Positions 27,403 through 36,359 of a stretch of DNA of 64,000 nt are shown in pieces (the stretch's first letter is position 1; every line of letters starts with the position of its first letter). Made by a program: the position numbers and the translations under genes. Under the pieces are notes generated by a model. It searched no databases. It was not told where the DNA came from and saw nothing but the letters and a program-made list of their open reading frames with translations. The stretch covers positions 434,001 to 498,000 of the forward strand of contig NZ_AP024202.1 of assembly GCF_021654855.1 (NCBI RefSeq). Reading direction: 5' to 3'. Source of the DNA: Thiomicrorhabdus immobilis (GTDB taxonomy: Bacteria; Pseudomonadota; Gammaproteobacteria; Thiomicrospirales; Thiomicrospiraceae).

Positions 27403-28851
27403 TTAGCCTTTAATCGATGGATTTTTGGCGGTTTGGGTTTCCCAGTTGCCGCCTAATGCTTTATAAAGGTTCACCAAGGCGGTTGAATAAGTTAATTTAA
27501 CCGCTACTTGTGACAGCTCGGCACTAAATAAATTGCGTTGTGCATCAAGCACTTCTAGGTAGCTTGAATAACCCGCATCAAAACGAGTTTGCGCCAAATC
27601 CAAAGTTTGTTGTAAAGCCGTTACCTGGTGTTGCTGTGCTTCCAGTTGTTTATAACTGCCTTCAAGTTGAGTCATCGCATCCAATACTTCCTTAAAAGCG
27701 GTTCTAATCGTTTGTTGGTATTGGATTAGCATCGCCTGTTTTTCTATTTCTGAAACCTCAACATTAGTTTGACGACGTCCATAGTCAAAAATGGGTGCAT
27801 TGATGTCAGCCGAGGCATTCCAGTTGTTTGAACCGGCTGCAAACAGGCGGTTTAAAGCCTCACTTTGAAAACCTACCAGGCCTGTTAGGCTTATGGAAGG
27901 AAATAGAGCGGCTTTCGCCAAGCCGATATTGGCATTAGCGGCAATAAGCCGTTGCTCAGCGGCCAAAATATCCGGGCGGCGTTCCAGTAGTTCAGAAGGT
28001 AGGATATTCGGCAGAGGTAAACTTTCTATCAAGGTCAGTTTATTGGTCTGCAGCGTTTCACGGCTCATTGTCATTAAAGACTTGGGTGAGCGACCCACCA
28101 GTACCGCCAAAGCATGCAGTTGTAAGTCACGTTGTACTTGTTGTTGATTAAAAGCTAACTCAACCGATGCCAGTTCTGCTTCTGCTTGGTGAACACTCAA
28201 AGGTGTGACACTGCCATATTCAAGTTGGGTTTGGCGAAGTTCTAGCGCCTCTTTACGAGATTGCACCGTGTTTTCGGCAAGTTCAACATCTTGGTTCAAT
28301 GCCATTAAATTTAAGTAGGCGTTGGCCACTGCGGCGCTGACCGTTAATTTGACTGTTTGGTAATCAGCCTGAGTGGCATTGAGATTGGCTTCAGCTTGTT
28401 GATTTAATGCATCGACCTTACCCCATAAATCGAGTTCATAACTTAACAAGGTACCAAGTGAAAAATTGCCGTAAGAGGTTTGGGTAAACTGGGGGTAGGC
28501 TTCATCACTGGTTTGAGTTCGCGACAAACCCGCTGTTAGGCCAATCTCAGGAAATCGCGAGGATTGGCTCTGTTTCAAGAGTGATTGTGCTTGTAGTAAA
28601 TTCAATTTAGCTAAAGCAATATCACTATTGTGTTCTAAAGCTTCATCAATTAGCGTTTGGAGACTTTGATCGCCAGACAGTTGCTGCCACCATGATTTGT
28701 CATCGACATTCATCTGTAGCACCAATCCGGCATTTTCAGATGGCCATGTTTTTGGCAGTTCTGTCTTAGGGTGTTCATAGCTAGGGATTTGACTGCAACC
28801 AGCTATGAATAAAATAGGAACAAGGCTAGAAATCGTGATGAATTTTTTCAT
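27403..28851 (-). CDS. Outer-membrane channel lipoprotein of an RND efflux system (OprM/NodT type)
   Basis: 482-residue TolC-like channel. The N-terminus carries a lipoprotein signal with lipobox LFIAGCS (Cys near residue 19). The two repeated halves show the OEP pattern: DEALEHNSDIALAKLNLLQAQ near 73, DLWGKVDALNQQAEAN near 143, and LERRPDILAAEQRLIAANANIGLAKAALFPSISLTG near 288-323. It probably forms the trimeric outer-membrane exit. It begins in the stop codon of the RND pump gene (TAATG), so the three efflux genes form one operon. A near-copy of the palindrome lies in the gene at 27875. Confidence 0.93.
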   Translation of the reverse strand: MKKFITISSLVPILFIAGCSQIPSYEHPKTELPKTWPSENAGLVLQMNVDDKSWWQQLSGDQSLQTLIDEALEHNSDIALAKLNLLQAQSLLKQSQSSRFPEIGLTAGLSRTQTSDEAYPQFTQTSYGNFSLGTLLSYELDLWGKVDALNQQAEANLNATQADYQTVKLTVSAAVANAYLNLMALNQDVELAENTVQSRKEALELRQTQLEYGSVTPLSVHQAEAELASVELAFNQQQVQRDLQLHALAVLVGRSPKSLMTMSRETLQTNKLTLIESLPLPNILPSELLERRPDILAAEQRLIAANANIGLAKAALFPSISLTGLVGFQSEALNRLFAAGSNNWNASADINAPIFDYGRRQTNVEVSEIEKQAMLIQYQQTIRTAFKEVLDAMTQLEGSYKQLEAQQHQVTALQQTLDLAQTRFDAGYSSYLEVLDAQRNLFSAELSQVAVKLTYSTALVNLYKALGGNWETQTAKNPSIKG

Positions 28852-31800
28852 TATTTAGACTCCTTGTGCTGTTCAAAGTCGCGAGTGTTTTGGCTTTGTT
28901 TGCTAAAACGTTCTGAAAATCCTGCAATCAAACGGAAAAACATCGGTATAAACAATGGCGCCAATAAGGTCGCAGCTATCATGCCACCAACCAGGCCTGT
29001 TCCGACGGCCTCACGAGCGGCGGCTCCGGCTCCGGTACTCAAAATGAGTGGGACAGCGGCAATCGTAAACGCCAAAGAGGTCATCACAATCGGTCTAAAC
29101 CTTAGTTTTGCAGCCATTTCTGCCGCTTCTGCTAATGACAGGCCTTCTTTGCGTTTCTGCATTGCAAATTCAACAATCAAGATGGCATTTTTGGCAGAAA
29201 GTCCAATTAAGGTTAAGAGCCCCAGTTCGAAATAGATATCATTTTGTAATCCGCTCAAGCCAACCGCAATCGCCGCGCCTAATACAGCGAACGGTACAGC
29301 CGTCAAAACGGCAAATGGAATTGACCAGCGTTCATATTGGGCGGCCAGAATCAAAAACACAAATAACAGCCCGAATAGGAAGGCTTGATTGCCCGTGTTT
29401 GCAGACTGCTTTTCTTGATAGGCTTCACCGACCCAGCCTAAAGAGTAACCTTGTGGCATGACTTCTTTAGCGGCTTCTTCAAAGGCTTGAATCGCCTGGC
29501 CTGAACTGTAACCCGGGGCAGGTTCTCCCATTAACTTGGCGGCGGGGAAGAGATTGAAGCGGTCAATAACATCCGCTCCAGTTAGGCGTTTGACTGTTAC
29601 CAATGAACTCAAGGCAATCATGTCGCCCTTGTTGGAGCGTACAAAAACTTGAGAAAGGTCTTCCGGTTTTTCCCTAAAGTTAGATTCAGACTGTAGGTTC
29701 ACCTTATAGATACGTCCATAAAGGTTAAAGTCATTCACATATAAACTGCCGAATGTGGCCTGCATGGCGGCAAAGACATCATTGATAGGAACTTGCATCG
29801 CTTGCGCTTTTTCACGATCTAACAAGATTTCGTATTGCGGAACCTTGGTCGAAAAAGTGGTGCGTACTGACGCAAGTTCTGGACGTGCGCTGGCTTTTGC
29901 AATCAGCTCTTCAGTGACTTTGTTAAGGGCTAGAGAACCATCGCCGTTACGGTTTTGCAGATAGGCTTCAAAGCCACCGGTCATGCTCATTCCCATAATG
30001 GTCGGCATGCTGATGGGAATACTGAAAGCATCCGGAATCGCCATTAATTTGCCGAAAAGTTGGCCGACAATCGATTGCGAACTCAGCTCGGGTGCTTGAC
30101 GTTCATCCCAAGGCTCTAAACTCACAAAGGAAACCGCTGAGTTGGTTTTGAGGGTAAAGGTTTGTAAGTCAAAACCAGCAAAACTGATTGCATGGGCAAC
30201 ACCTGGATGATTGGTTAAGGCCTCGGATGTTTGGTCTCGAACTACTTCGGTTCTAGAAAGCGATGCCGCAGGAGGTAAGTAGTTTAAAACAAATAGAGTC
30301 CCTTTATCTTCTTGTGGTAACAGGCCTTTTGGCAAACCATTTAAAGATTGATAGGTCAATGCCAGCAGGCCTGTAAATAGCAACAGGCTGATAAGGGTGT
30401 AGCGCATAACGGTTCTGACACCTGCGGTGAAACCTCTAGTGAGTTTTTCAAAAAAGTGATTAAAACCTTTGAAGAATCGGTTGGATTCTAAATGACCTGC
30501 TTTAAGAATATTGGCGCATAATGCGGGTGTTAACGTTAATGCGACCATACCTGAAATGGTCACCGATATCACAATGGTAATGGCAAATTGCTGGTACATC
30601 TGTCCAGTCAAACCACCGACAAATGCGACCGGGATGAATACCGCTCCCAGAACTAAAACAATGGCAATAATCGGACCGGTTATTTCATTCATCGCCTTAA
30701 TGGTCGCTTCACGAGGAGAAAGCTGTTCGGTCCGCATGATCCTTTCAACGTTCTCTACCACGATGATGGCATCATCGACGACGATACCTATCGCCAGAAT
30801 CATTCCAAATAGGGTAAGTTGATTGATGGAGAAACCCAGTAGATACATACCAACAAAAGTTCCGATAATCGATACTGGAATAGCCAATACGGGTATTAGG
30901 GTGGCGCGGAAGTTTTGTAAAAATAAAAACACCACTAACACCACTAAAATCAAAGCTTCAAAAAGGGTGTAGATGACCTTGTTAATAGAGATTTTCACAA
31001 ATTCGGTGGTGTCATACGGCACCGCATAACTCAATCCCTTTGGGAAAGACTCCGACAGTTCGGCAAGTTTGTTGTCGATCAGATCCGAGGTTTCTAAGGC
31101 GTTGGCCCCCGGTTTTAAAAACACCCCAATCGGTACGGTTGGCTTGCCGTCGAAGGTGGCGTTAAAGCTGTAATCTTGAGCTCCCAATTCAACTCGGGCG
31201 ACATCTTTTAAACGCAGGGTTTCACCTTGGTTTGCCGCTCTTAAGATGATATTTTCAAATTGCTCAGGTGACGATAGACGTCCTTCGGTGGTAACGGTAT
31301 AGGTAAAAGCCTGTGGGTTTGCCATCGGCTCTTGTCCAAAACGTCCCGCTGCAAATTGCGAGTTTTGTGATTGGATTGCCTGGTAAACATCATTGGGGGT
31401 GAGTTTGTATTGCGCTAATTTATTCGGGTCTAACCAAATACGCATCGAATAGTCTTTTGAACCGAATTGACGCGCTTCACCAACACCTGGAATACGGGCC
31501 AATTCATCCAAAACATTAATCAAACCATAGTTGGCAATGAATACGGTGTCTAAACTAGCATCGTCCGAATACAGTGAAATGACTTTTAAAATGCTTGATG
31601 ATTTCTTGTTGACCTGCACGCCAATCCGCTGGACTTCTTGGGGTAATTTGCTTAAAGCCCCTTGTACTTTGTTATTGACATTAATATTGGCTTCTTCAAT
31701 ATCGGTACCAATCTTAAAGGTGACCGTTAAGGTCAAGGTTCCTGACGAGGAGGTTACCGAGTTGATGTAGAGCATGTTCTCTACACCGTTAATCGCTTGC

Positions 31801-32000
31801 TCCAACGGGGCCGCAACCGTTTCGGAAATGGTTTCCGCACTGGCGCCAGGGTAGGTGGCAGTCACAGCGACTTGGGGAGGCACGATTTCAGGGTACTCTG
31901 CAATAGGCAGCGATTTCATCGCCAAATAACCGGCAATGATGATGATTAGCGACAGTACGGAGGCTAAGACAGGGCGGTTAATAAAAAATTTAGAAAACAT
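28851..32000 (-). CDS. RND multidrug efflux pump, HAE1/AcrB type
   Basis: Inner-membrane proton-driven drug exporter of 1049 residues, the usual size. It begins MFSKFFINRPVLASVLSLIIIIAG. The proton-relay aspartate pair is seen in GIVVDDAIIVVENVER near 400-415, and the paired lysine region in LTLIGLSAKNAILIVEFA near 930. The two large periplasmic loops and twelve membrane helices are in standard places. Closest in style to AcrB/MexB homologues; the substrate range cannot be told from sequence. Two CAGGCCTG cores (28992 and 30366) lie within the gene. Confidence 0.95.
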   Translation of the reverse strand: MFSKFFINRPVLASVLSLIIIIAGYLAMKSLPIAEYPEIVPPQVAVTATYPGASAETISETVAAPLEQAINGVENMLYINSVTSSSGTLTLTVTFKIGTDIEEANINVNNKVQGALSKLPQEVQRIGVQVNKKSSSILKVISLYSDDASLDTVFIANYGLINVLDELARIPGVGEARQFGSKDYSMRIWLDPNKLAQYKLTPNDVYQAIQSQNSQFAAGRFGQEPMANPQAFTYTVTTEGRLSSPEQFENIILRAANQGETLRLKDVARVELGAQDYSFNATFDGKPTVPIGVFLKPGANALETSDLIDNKLAELSESFPKGLSYAVPYDTTEFVKISINKVIYTLFEALILVVLVVFLFLQNFRATLIPVLAIPVSIIGTFVGMYLLGFSINQLTLFGMILAIGIVVDDAIIVVENVERIMRTEQLSPREATIKAMNEITGPIIAIVLVLGAVFIPVAFVGGLTGQMYQQFAITIVISVTISGMVALTLTPALCANILKAGHLESNRFFKGFNHFFEKLTRGFTAGVRTVMRYTLISLLLFTGLLALTYQSLNGLPKGLLPQEDKGTLFVLNYLPPAASLSRTEVVRDQTSEALTNHPGVAHAISFAGFDLQTFTLKTNSAVSFVSLEPWDERQAPELSSQSIVGQLFGKLMAIPDAFSIPISMPTIMGMSMTGGFEAYLQNRNGDGSLALNKVTEELIAKASARPELASVRTTFSTKVPQYEILLDREKAQAMQVPINDVFAAMQATFGSLYVNDFNLYGRIYKVNLQSESNFREKPEDLSQVFVRSNKGDMIALSSLVTVKRLTGADVIDRFNLFPAAKLMGEPAPGYSSGQAIQAFEEAAKEVMPQGYSLGWVGEAYQEKQSANTGNQAFLFGLLFVFLILAAQYERWSIPFAVLTAVPFAVLGAAIAVGLSGLQNDIYFELGLLTLIGLSAKNAILIVEFAMQKRKEGLSLAEAAEMAAKLRFRPIVMTSLAFTIAAVPLILSTGAGAAAREAVGTGLVGGMIAATLLAPLFIPMFFRLIAGFSERFSKQSQNTRDFEQHKESK

Positions 32001-32061
32001 GCGGTATCCTTAAAAGCGTTTTATAGAATCAATTAAACTGTATTTTTCTTATTGAGCTTAA

Positions 32062-33225
32062 TTAATGAACTGCCTGAGATTTTTCTGAGTCTGCTGGCAT
32101 GATTTGTACAGGCGTTTTGGGACGTAATTTAATCAGGTTGTTAAGTACTACTTGGTCACCTTCTTTTAAACCAGACTCCACCAGCCAGTTATCGCCTTGT
32201 TGGTCTGCTAATTGCACCGGTAAAAGATCGGCAATGCCGTCTTTAACCACATAAACAAACGCTTGTTGCCCCATTTGTAAAACCGCTTTTTGTGGAATCA
32301 CAAAAATATTTTTGCGAAGCGCATTCGTCACTCTTAAACGGACAAATTGACCAGGCAACAGTTGGAGTTTTTGGTTGTCGAATAGGGCGCGTGTTTGCAC
32401 CCCACCGGTTGAGGTATCAATTTGATTGCCGACAAAGTCGACTTTACCTGAGGCAATGATTTGGTTTTGAGCATCAAGCAATTCAGCCTTCCACTCGGTT
32501 TGTTCAAGCAATTCAAGTTTGCCTTGTTGAGAAAGGGTCGTCATTTGACTGAAGTTAGCATCTGGTATCGCAAAAACCGCATGAATTTGCTCAAGTTGGG
32601 TTATGGTGGTCAATAAAGCATTTTCTGCGGTGCTTCCGACAAGGTTGCCAATATCTTGTTGTTTCATTCCCGTAACACCAGAAATTTGCGCCTTGACATC
32701 CGTGTAGTCTAAATCGATTTGTACCTCGTTTAAAGCCGCCTTTTGGCCTTCGATGGTGGCTTTTGCCAATTCCAAAGCGGAGAGTGCGTTATCGACCTCT
32801 TGTTCACTTACGGCTTTATTTTTGTATAAACCTTTGACACGTTTATATTCTCGTTCGGCTTTATTGTAGTTGGCCTGGGCAACAGCCAGTTCGGCTTTGG
32901 CTTTAACTACTGATGCACGGTATTTGCGGTCGTCTATTTTGTAGAGGCGCTGACCCGCTTTAACGATTTGCCCTTCGGTAAAAAATTTCTTTTCAAGAAT
33001 GCCGCTTACACGAGCATAAACCTCGGTTTGTTGGGTGGCACGAGTACGTGCGGAATATTCCGAATAAACAGCAATATCTTGCTTATGTACGGTTTTTACG
33101 GCAACAGGAAGGGTTGGTTTGGCCGGTGCTTGCTGTGCGGCAAACAAAATAGAAGGCGCTAATAGTAAGCCTCCAATAATTCCTATCTTTAGGCGAATTT
33201 TTGAGCTAAAAACGGCTAATGACAT
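32062..33225 (-). CDS. Periplasmic adaptor (membrane fusion protein) of the RND pump
   Basis: 387-residue AcrA/MexA-type adaptor with an N-terminal signal sequence ending near LFAAQQAP (about residue 30) and no lipobox cysteine. The lipoyl half-motifs are VYARVSGILEKKFFTEGQIVKAGQRLYKIDDRKY near 69-102 and DVKAQISGVTGMKQQDIGNLV near 174, separated by a coiled-coil hairpin. The C-terminal membrane-proximal part holds VLNNLIKLRPKTPV. It is the first gene of the efflux operon, divergent from the TetR gene, with a 61-base gap to the pump. Confidence 0.94.
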   Translation of the reverse strand: MSLAVFSSKIRLKIGIIGGLLLAPSILFAAQQAPAKPTLPVAVKTVHKQDIAVYSEYSARTRATQQTEVYARVSGILEKKFFTEGQIVKAGQRLYKIDDRKYRASVVKAKAELAVAQANYNKAEREYKRVKGLYKNKAVSEQEVDNALSALELAKATIEGQKAALNEVQIDLDYTDVKAQISGVTGMKQQDIGNLVGSTAENALLTTITQLEQIHAVFAIPDANFSQMTTLSQQGKLELLEQTEWKAELLDAQNQIIASGKVDFVGNQIDTSTGGVQTRALFDNQKLQLLPGQFVRLRVTNALRKNIFVIPQKAVLQMGQQAFVYVVKDGIADLLPVQLADQQGDNWLVESGLKEGDQVVLNNLIKLRPKTPVQIMPADSEKSQAVH

Positions 33226-33262
33226 AAATGCTTCCTTTGCAAAATAGTGGGATAGTTAAAGA

Positions 33263-33292
33263 AGTGTAGCATACACTACACTTTTATTTCAA
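33263..33292 (-). promoter_or_regulatory. Efflux operon promoter with palindromic operator
   Basis: A perfect inverted repeat AGTGTAG-N6-CTACACT spans 33263-33282 in the gap between the adaptor gene and the divergent tetR-type gene. On the minus strand TTGAAA (33292-33287) and TACACT (33268-33263), 18 bases apart, could be the efflux promoter, with the operator over its -10. On the plus strand TATAAT at 33317-33322 may serve the regulator gene. The repeat is seen; repressor binding is inferred. Confidence 0.65.
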
Positions 33293-33357
33293 TCTTAATA
33301 ACTGGGTTATTTAAAGTATAATAAGTCAAAATTTCATGCGGATCGAAATACAAAACA

Positions 33358-33993
33358 ATGCCTAAAAATATGCAATTAAATATCGTTGAGCCCTCTAACA
33401 AGAGGGGGTTGGCACGACAACAAAAATTCTTGGAAGTTGCCGAAAATTTATTTTTAACGCACGGTTATGCAAATAGCAGTGTGAATGAAATTGTACGTTT
33501 GGCGGGTGGTTCTTTAGGCACTCTGTATCGAATCTTCGGCAATAAGTTGGGGTTGTTTGAGGCGGTTTTCAAACGCAAATCACTTGAAATTTTCAGCGAG
33601 TATAGTGATGGTGATTACTGGCACGATGATTTGGAGCAGAGTTTGTTCTTGTTTGGAAAGCATCTGCAGAGTGTGGCCTTATCTACCGATGGTCTTGCTA
33701 TTTACCGTTTGGTTATCACCGAAAACAACGTCGATCAACAAGAAATCCAACGGATCTTTTATAAGTTTGGCCCGGAAGTCGCCATTAGCATGTTATCGAA
33801 TTATTTGAAAAAGCATGTCGATGCAGGCCGTATCACATTGTTTGATGAGCGGCTTGCGGCATCACAGTTTCTAGAAATGGTAAAAGGTCCATTTATCCAT
33901 AGAGCCTTGTTTGGTGAAACGATTTTAGATGAAGAGTTGGATTGCGCTTTAGAGCAAGCGGTAAAAATCTTCATAAAAGGCTGTTCTACATAG
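33358..33993 (+). CDS. TetR-family transcriptional regulator of the efflux operon
   Basis: 211-residue repressor with an N-terminal helix-turn-helix: RQQKFLEVAENLFLTHGYANSSVNEIVRLAGGSLGTLYRIFGNKLGLFEAVF at about 20-71 in the protein, of which the recognition helix is GSLGTLYRIF. The rest is an all-helical ligand domain with an AcrR-type C-terminal region. It lies divergent from the efflux genes with a palindromic site between them, the classic arrangement for local repression relieved by pump substrates. Confidence 0.9.
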   Translation: MPKNMQLNIVEPSNKRGLARQQKFLEVAENLFLTHGYANSSVNEIVRLAGGSLGTLYRIFGNKLGLFEAVFKRKSLEIFSEYSDGDYWHDDLEQSLFLFGKHLQSVALSTDGLAIYRLVITENNVDQQEIQRIFYKFGPEVAISMLSNYLKKHVDAGRITLFDERLAASQFLEMVKGPFIHRALFGETILDEELDCALEQAVKIFIKGCST

Positions 33994-34011
33994 TTCTGTT
34001 AATCACTTTTC

Positions 34012-34034
34012 AACCGTTTTAAAAGCGGTTTTTA
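34012..34034 (+). terminator. Likely terminator of the tetR-type gene
   Basis: Stem AACCG / CGGTT with an A/T-rich pairing interior (TTTT/AAAA) and a following T run. It runs into the 3' end of the converging patatin-like gene. Confidence 0.6.
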
Positions 34035-35426
34035 TAAATTACCAGGCCTGGTAACTTTCGACTTGATCGTGACATCTTGGTCGCTGTCTAAATCTTGTAG
34101 TAGTAATTGAAATTGCAGATTGTTTTTAAGTAGTGATCGTCCGGCGCGAATCAGTTTGCTGATTTCGGGTTCAGTCAGTGTTAGGCTCGTTGGAATAAGG
34201 TTAAACTCGGCTTGCTCTTCTTGACTGGGGAGTTGTTTGAAGTTTAGCTGAATAAAGTGTGAATGAACCTTTTCTTGCGTGGTTGAAAGTTCATTGCTCC
34301 ACTTGGTCAAGCTTTCCTCAAAAAGTTGTGTGGTTGAAATATTGTAACGATGGATTTGAATATCGGTCATCGCATCGACACTTTGTTTAATGCTCGGGCT
34401 TTTATTGGTCAAACGTATTGCTTTTGTGGTTTTCGTTGAAGCATCAACCGAGATGACAGCAATATGTTTGACGTTATGTTTACCGACTTGTTTCATAAAT
34501 GCACTAGCACCTCCAGCCAGCTCAATCGCCTCATAAATCGCTCTTAATCCAAGGTTGTCACTGATTCCTCCGTCCACCAATTGTAGATAGGGGTAATACG
34601 AGTCGGTGTAGTTTTTCAAACCGTTAATCGTCTGCATCAATTCATAGTTGTTTTTTGCAATCTGCTCCAAACCGCTTAATTTTTTCTTGATCTTACTGTT
34701 ACAAGGGTAGTAGTTTTTTAACACAATAGGGTTAAACACGACCGGTACTGCCGAAGAGGCTGTTACCGCTTTGGCAATAGAAAAGCTATTGATGTCGGAG
34801 CAAATGAGATCGAAATAATCTTGGGTGAATGAAAATCGTACGCCGTTACTTAAGTCGGTTGCACTGATGAGGATTAACGGTCGCCCTGGTTTGTTCAAAT
34901 CCGCAAAAGTCGCATCTTTAAATATCGATTGATTATAGAGTTGCACGGCCATTTCAGTGCGGCCGGTATCCATAAACCAACGAAAAGGGTTTAACACGCC
35001 ACTGATTAATTGCGATTCTATGTCTTGTTTCAGCATCACCGTTTCGAAGTCTTCAAAGGTTCGTTTGCCTTTAAGACCGTAATAGGCGGCAATAAAACTA
35101 CCTCCCGATACAGAACTGATGATATCGACCTCATCTAATAGTGGAATAAGGCGATCTTGCAAGCGCACTTTGGTGTCGTTAAGTTCTTCGAGTACGCCAT
35201 AAGCTAAAGCCGCCGCTCTTGTGCCGCCGCCTGAAAACGTGAGCACTAAGGCGATTTTACCTTGCGTTTTATTTTGGATAATCGATTGCATTGAGTAGGG
35301 TGGGGATGATGGTTGAGCATTCTTTTGCTGTTCAGCATTGCTGATAACACCATATGAAGAACAGCCTGAAATCAAACTTAGAAAAAGAGCGAAAATAGTG
35401 GTTTTTAAGCGAAATATGAACTGCAC
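34032..35426 (-). CDS. Patatin-like phospholipase, predicted lipoprotein
   Basis: 464 residues from a GTG start; signal peptide with lipobox LISGC (Cys near residue 22), so probably membrane-anchored outside the cytoplasm. The patatin domain has the oxyanion loop SGGGTRAAALAYGVLEEL near 65-82, the nucleophile motif SSVSGGSFIAAYYG near 109-120 (Ser in S-V-S-G-G, where the usual first Gly of GxSxG is Ser, as in several bacterial patatins), and the catalytic Asp in DGGISDNLGLRAI near 287. Lipid acyl hydrolase activity is inferred from the family. The last codons before the stop read T-R-P-G-N-L and contain an exact ACCAGGCCTGGT copy. Confidence 0.87.
   Translation of the reverse strand: MQFIFRLKTTIFALFLSLISGCSSYGVISNAEQQKNAQPSSPPYSMQSIIQNKTQGKIALVLTFSGGGTRAAALAYGVLEELNDTKVRLQDRLIPLLDEVDIISSVSGGSFIAAYYGLKGKRTFEDFETVMLKQDIESQLISGVLNPFRWFMDTGRTEMAVQLYNQSIFKDATFADLNKPGRPLILISATDLSNGVRFSFTQDYFDLICSDINSFSIAKAVTASSAVPVVFNPIVLKNYYPCNSKIKKKLSGLEQIAKNNYELMQTINGLKNYTDSYYPYLQLVDGGISDNLGLRAIYEAIELAGGASAFMKQVGKHNVKHIAVISVDASTKTTKAIRLTNKSPSIKQSVDAMTDIQIHRYNISTTQLFEESLTKWSNELSTTQEKVHSHFIQLNFKQLPSQEEQAEFNLIPTSLTLTEPEISKLIRAGRSLLKNNLQFQLLLQDLDSDQDVTIKSKVTRPGNL
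34041..34052. repeat. ACCAGGCCTGGT dispersed palindrome, copy 5 (in coding DNA)
   Basis: Exact copy at the 3' end of the patatin-like gene, read in frame as T-R-P-G two codons before the stop. Confidence 0.85.
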
Positions 35427-35630
35427 GATAAATGACCTGGTGAAAACGTTTGCGATATCTTATCACGTCTTTTGATAGCTTTAGTTAAGATGATAAGGGT
35501 GTGTTTTGATGGCGACTTAACGATGTAAAAGTTGATGTAAATGCAGACGGTAAAAAAGTGCAAATTTAATTGAATTAAACACTTTATAAAAATGGGGTTT
35601 GGCCGATACCTTTACTAGAGGTATCCAAGG

Positions 35631-36251
35631 ATGAGAAACAATAAACCCGTCGCTCCAGCAGTTCGGTATTTTTTTAGACGTTTAGAAAAGCGTTCAGAGC
35701 AGATTCAAAAAGCCATTCACTCAGAGGCTTACTCAAAGCAAGAGGTTGAGTTTGATAAGGTTGAAGGTTTTTTTAGACAGATTATGACGCAGAATATTTT
35801 TATTCATACGGTTGGCTTGAATGGTAAGCATGAATCGACCATTTTATCTAAAGCCATTTTTAGTATGAATAGGGTGGTGCGTGTTTATTACAGTACCAGT
35901 TTTGACGAGAATCAAAGCGGTTTCATTCGTGTACGCCCAGATAGTGATTTGCAAGCGATTGTGGTCGAGCGTTTACATGGTTATCGCCCGACTCCTGAAA
36001 CGCTTTATGTGAATAGCCAGCAATGTCATATTATCCGTTTTATGGTGCGTTGGTTGATTCGCCGTATCGATTGGGATAAGACTAAGCTAAATAATCTAGA
36101 CCTCTATAAACGTTTTCTTGAAGAGCAGCAGATGGAGATTGAGGCAAAAATAGCCGAAGCGGCCGCCAAGCAGGAAGAAGAAGAGATTAAGAGAGCGTTA
36201 GAGAAGCATCAGGCTGTCGGCAATCGTCGCAGGAAAATCCATGCGAATTAA
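35631..36251 (+). CDS. Conserved-looking protein of unknown function with charged coiled-coil tail
   Basis: 206 residues, cytoplasmic, very basic. The middle (about 40-150) looks globular with FFRQIMTQNIFIHTVGLNGKHESTILSKAIFSMNRVVRVYYST and a tryptophan/arginine stretch MVRWLIRRIDWDKTKL. The final 60 residues are a glutamate/alanine/lysine coiled coil (MEIEAKIAEAAAKQEEEEIKRALEKH). I recognise no domain. It stands alone between divergent patatin-like and convergent ispB genes, with its own strong terminator, and GAGGTATCCAAGGATG shows a good ribosome binding site. Confidence 0.75.
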   Translation: MRNNKPVAPAVRYFFRRLEKRSEQIQKAIHSEAYSKQEVEFDKVEGFFRQIMTQNIFIHTVGLNGKHESTILSKAIFSMNRVVRVYYSTSFDENQSGFIRVRPDSDLQAIVVERLHGYRPTPETLYVNSQQCHIIRFMVRWLIRRIDWDKTKLNNLDLYKRFLEEQQMEIEAKIAEAAAKQEEEEIKRALEKHQAVGNRRRKIHAN

Positions 36252-36295
36252 ATAGGTGAGTTACCTGCTTTGCTTGTAACTGGATTGATCATGAT

Positions 36296-36335
36296 AAAAC
36301 CCTTTTTCAATGGTATATGAAAAAGGGTTTTTTAA
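36296..36335. terminator. Bidirectional intrinsic terminator
   Basis: Fourteen-base perfect stem AAAACCCTTTTTCA / TGAAAAAGGGTTTT with an 8-base loop, then T run. Lies between the unknown gene and the converging ispB. Confidence 0.92.
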
Positions 36336-36359
36336 TGGCTGGTCTTTTATTAGGCAGGT

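Noticed and set aside
30511-30822. 103-codon frame opposite the RND pump gene
   Set aside because: Shadow of the pump's membrane-helix codons on the other strand.
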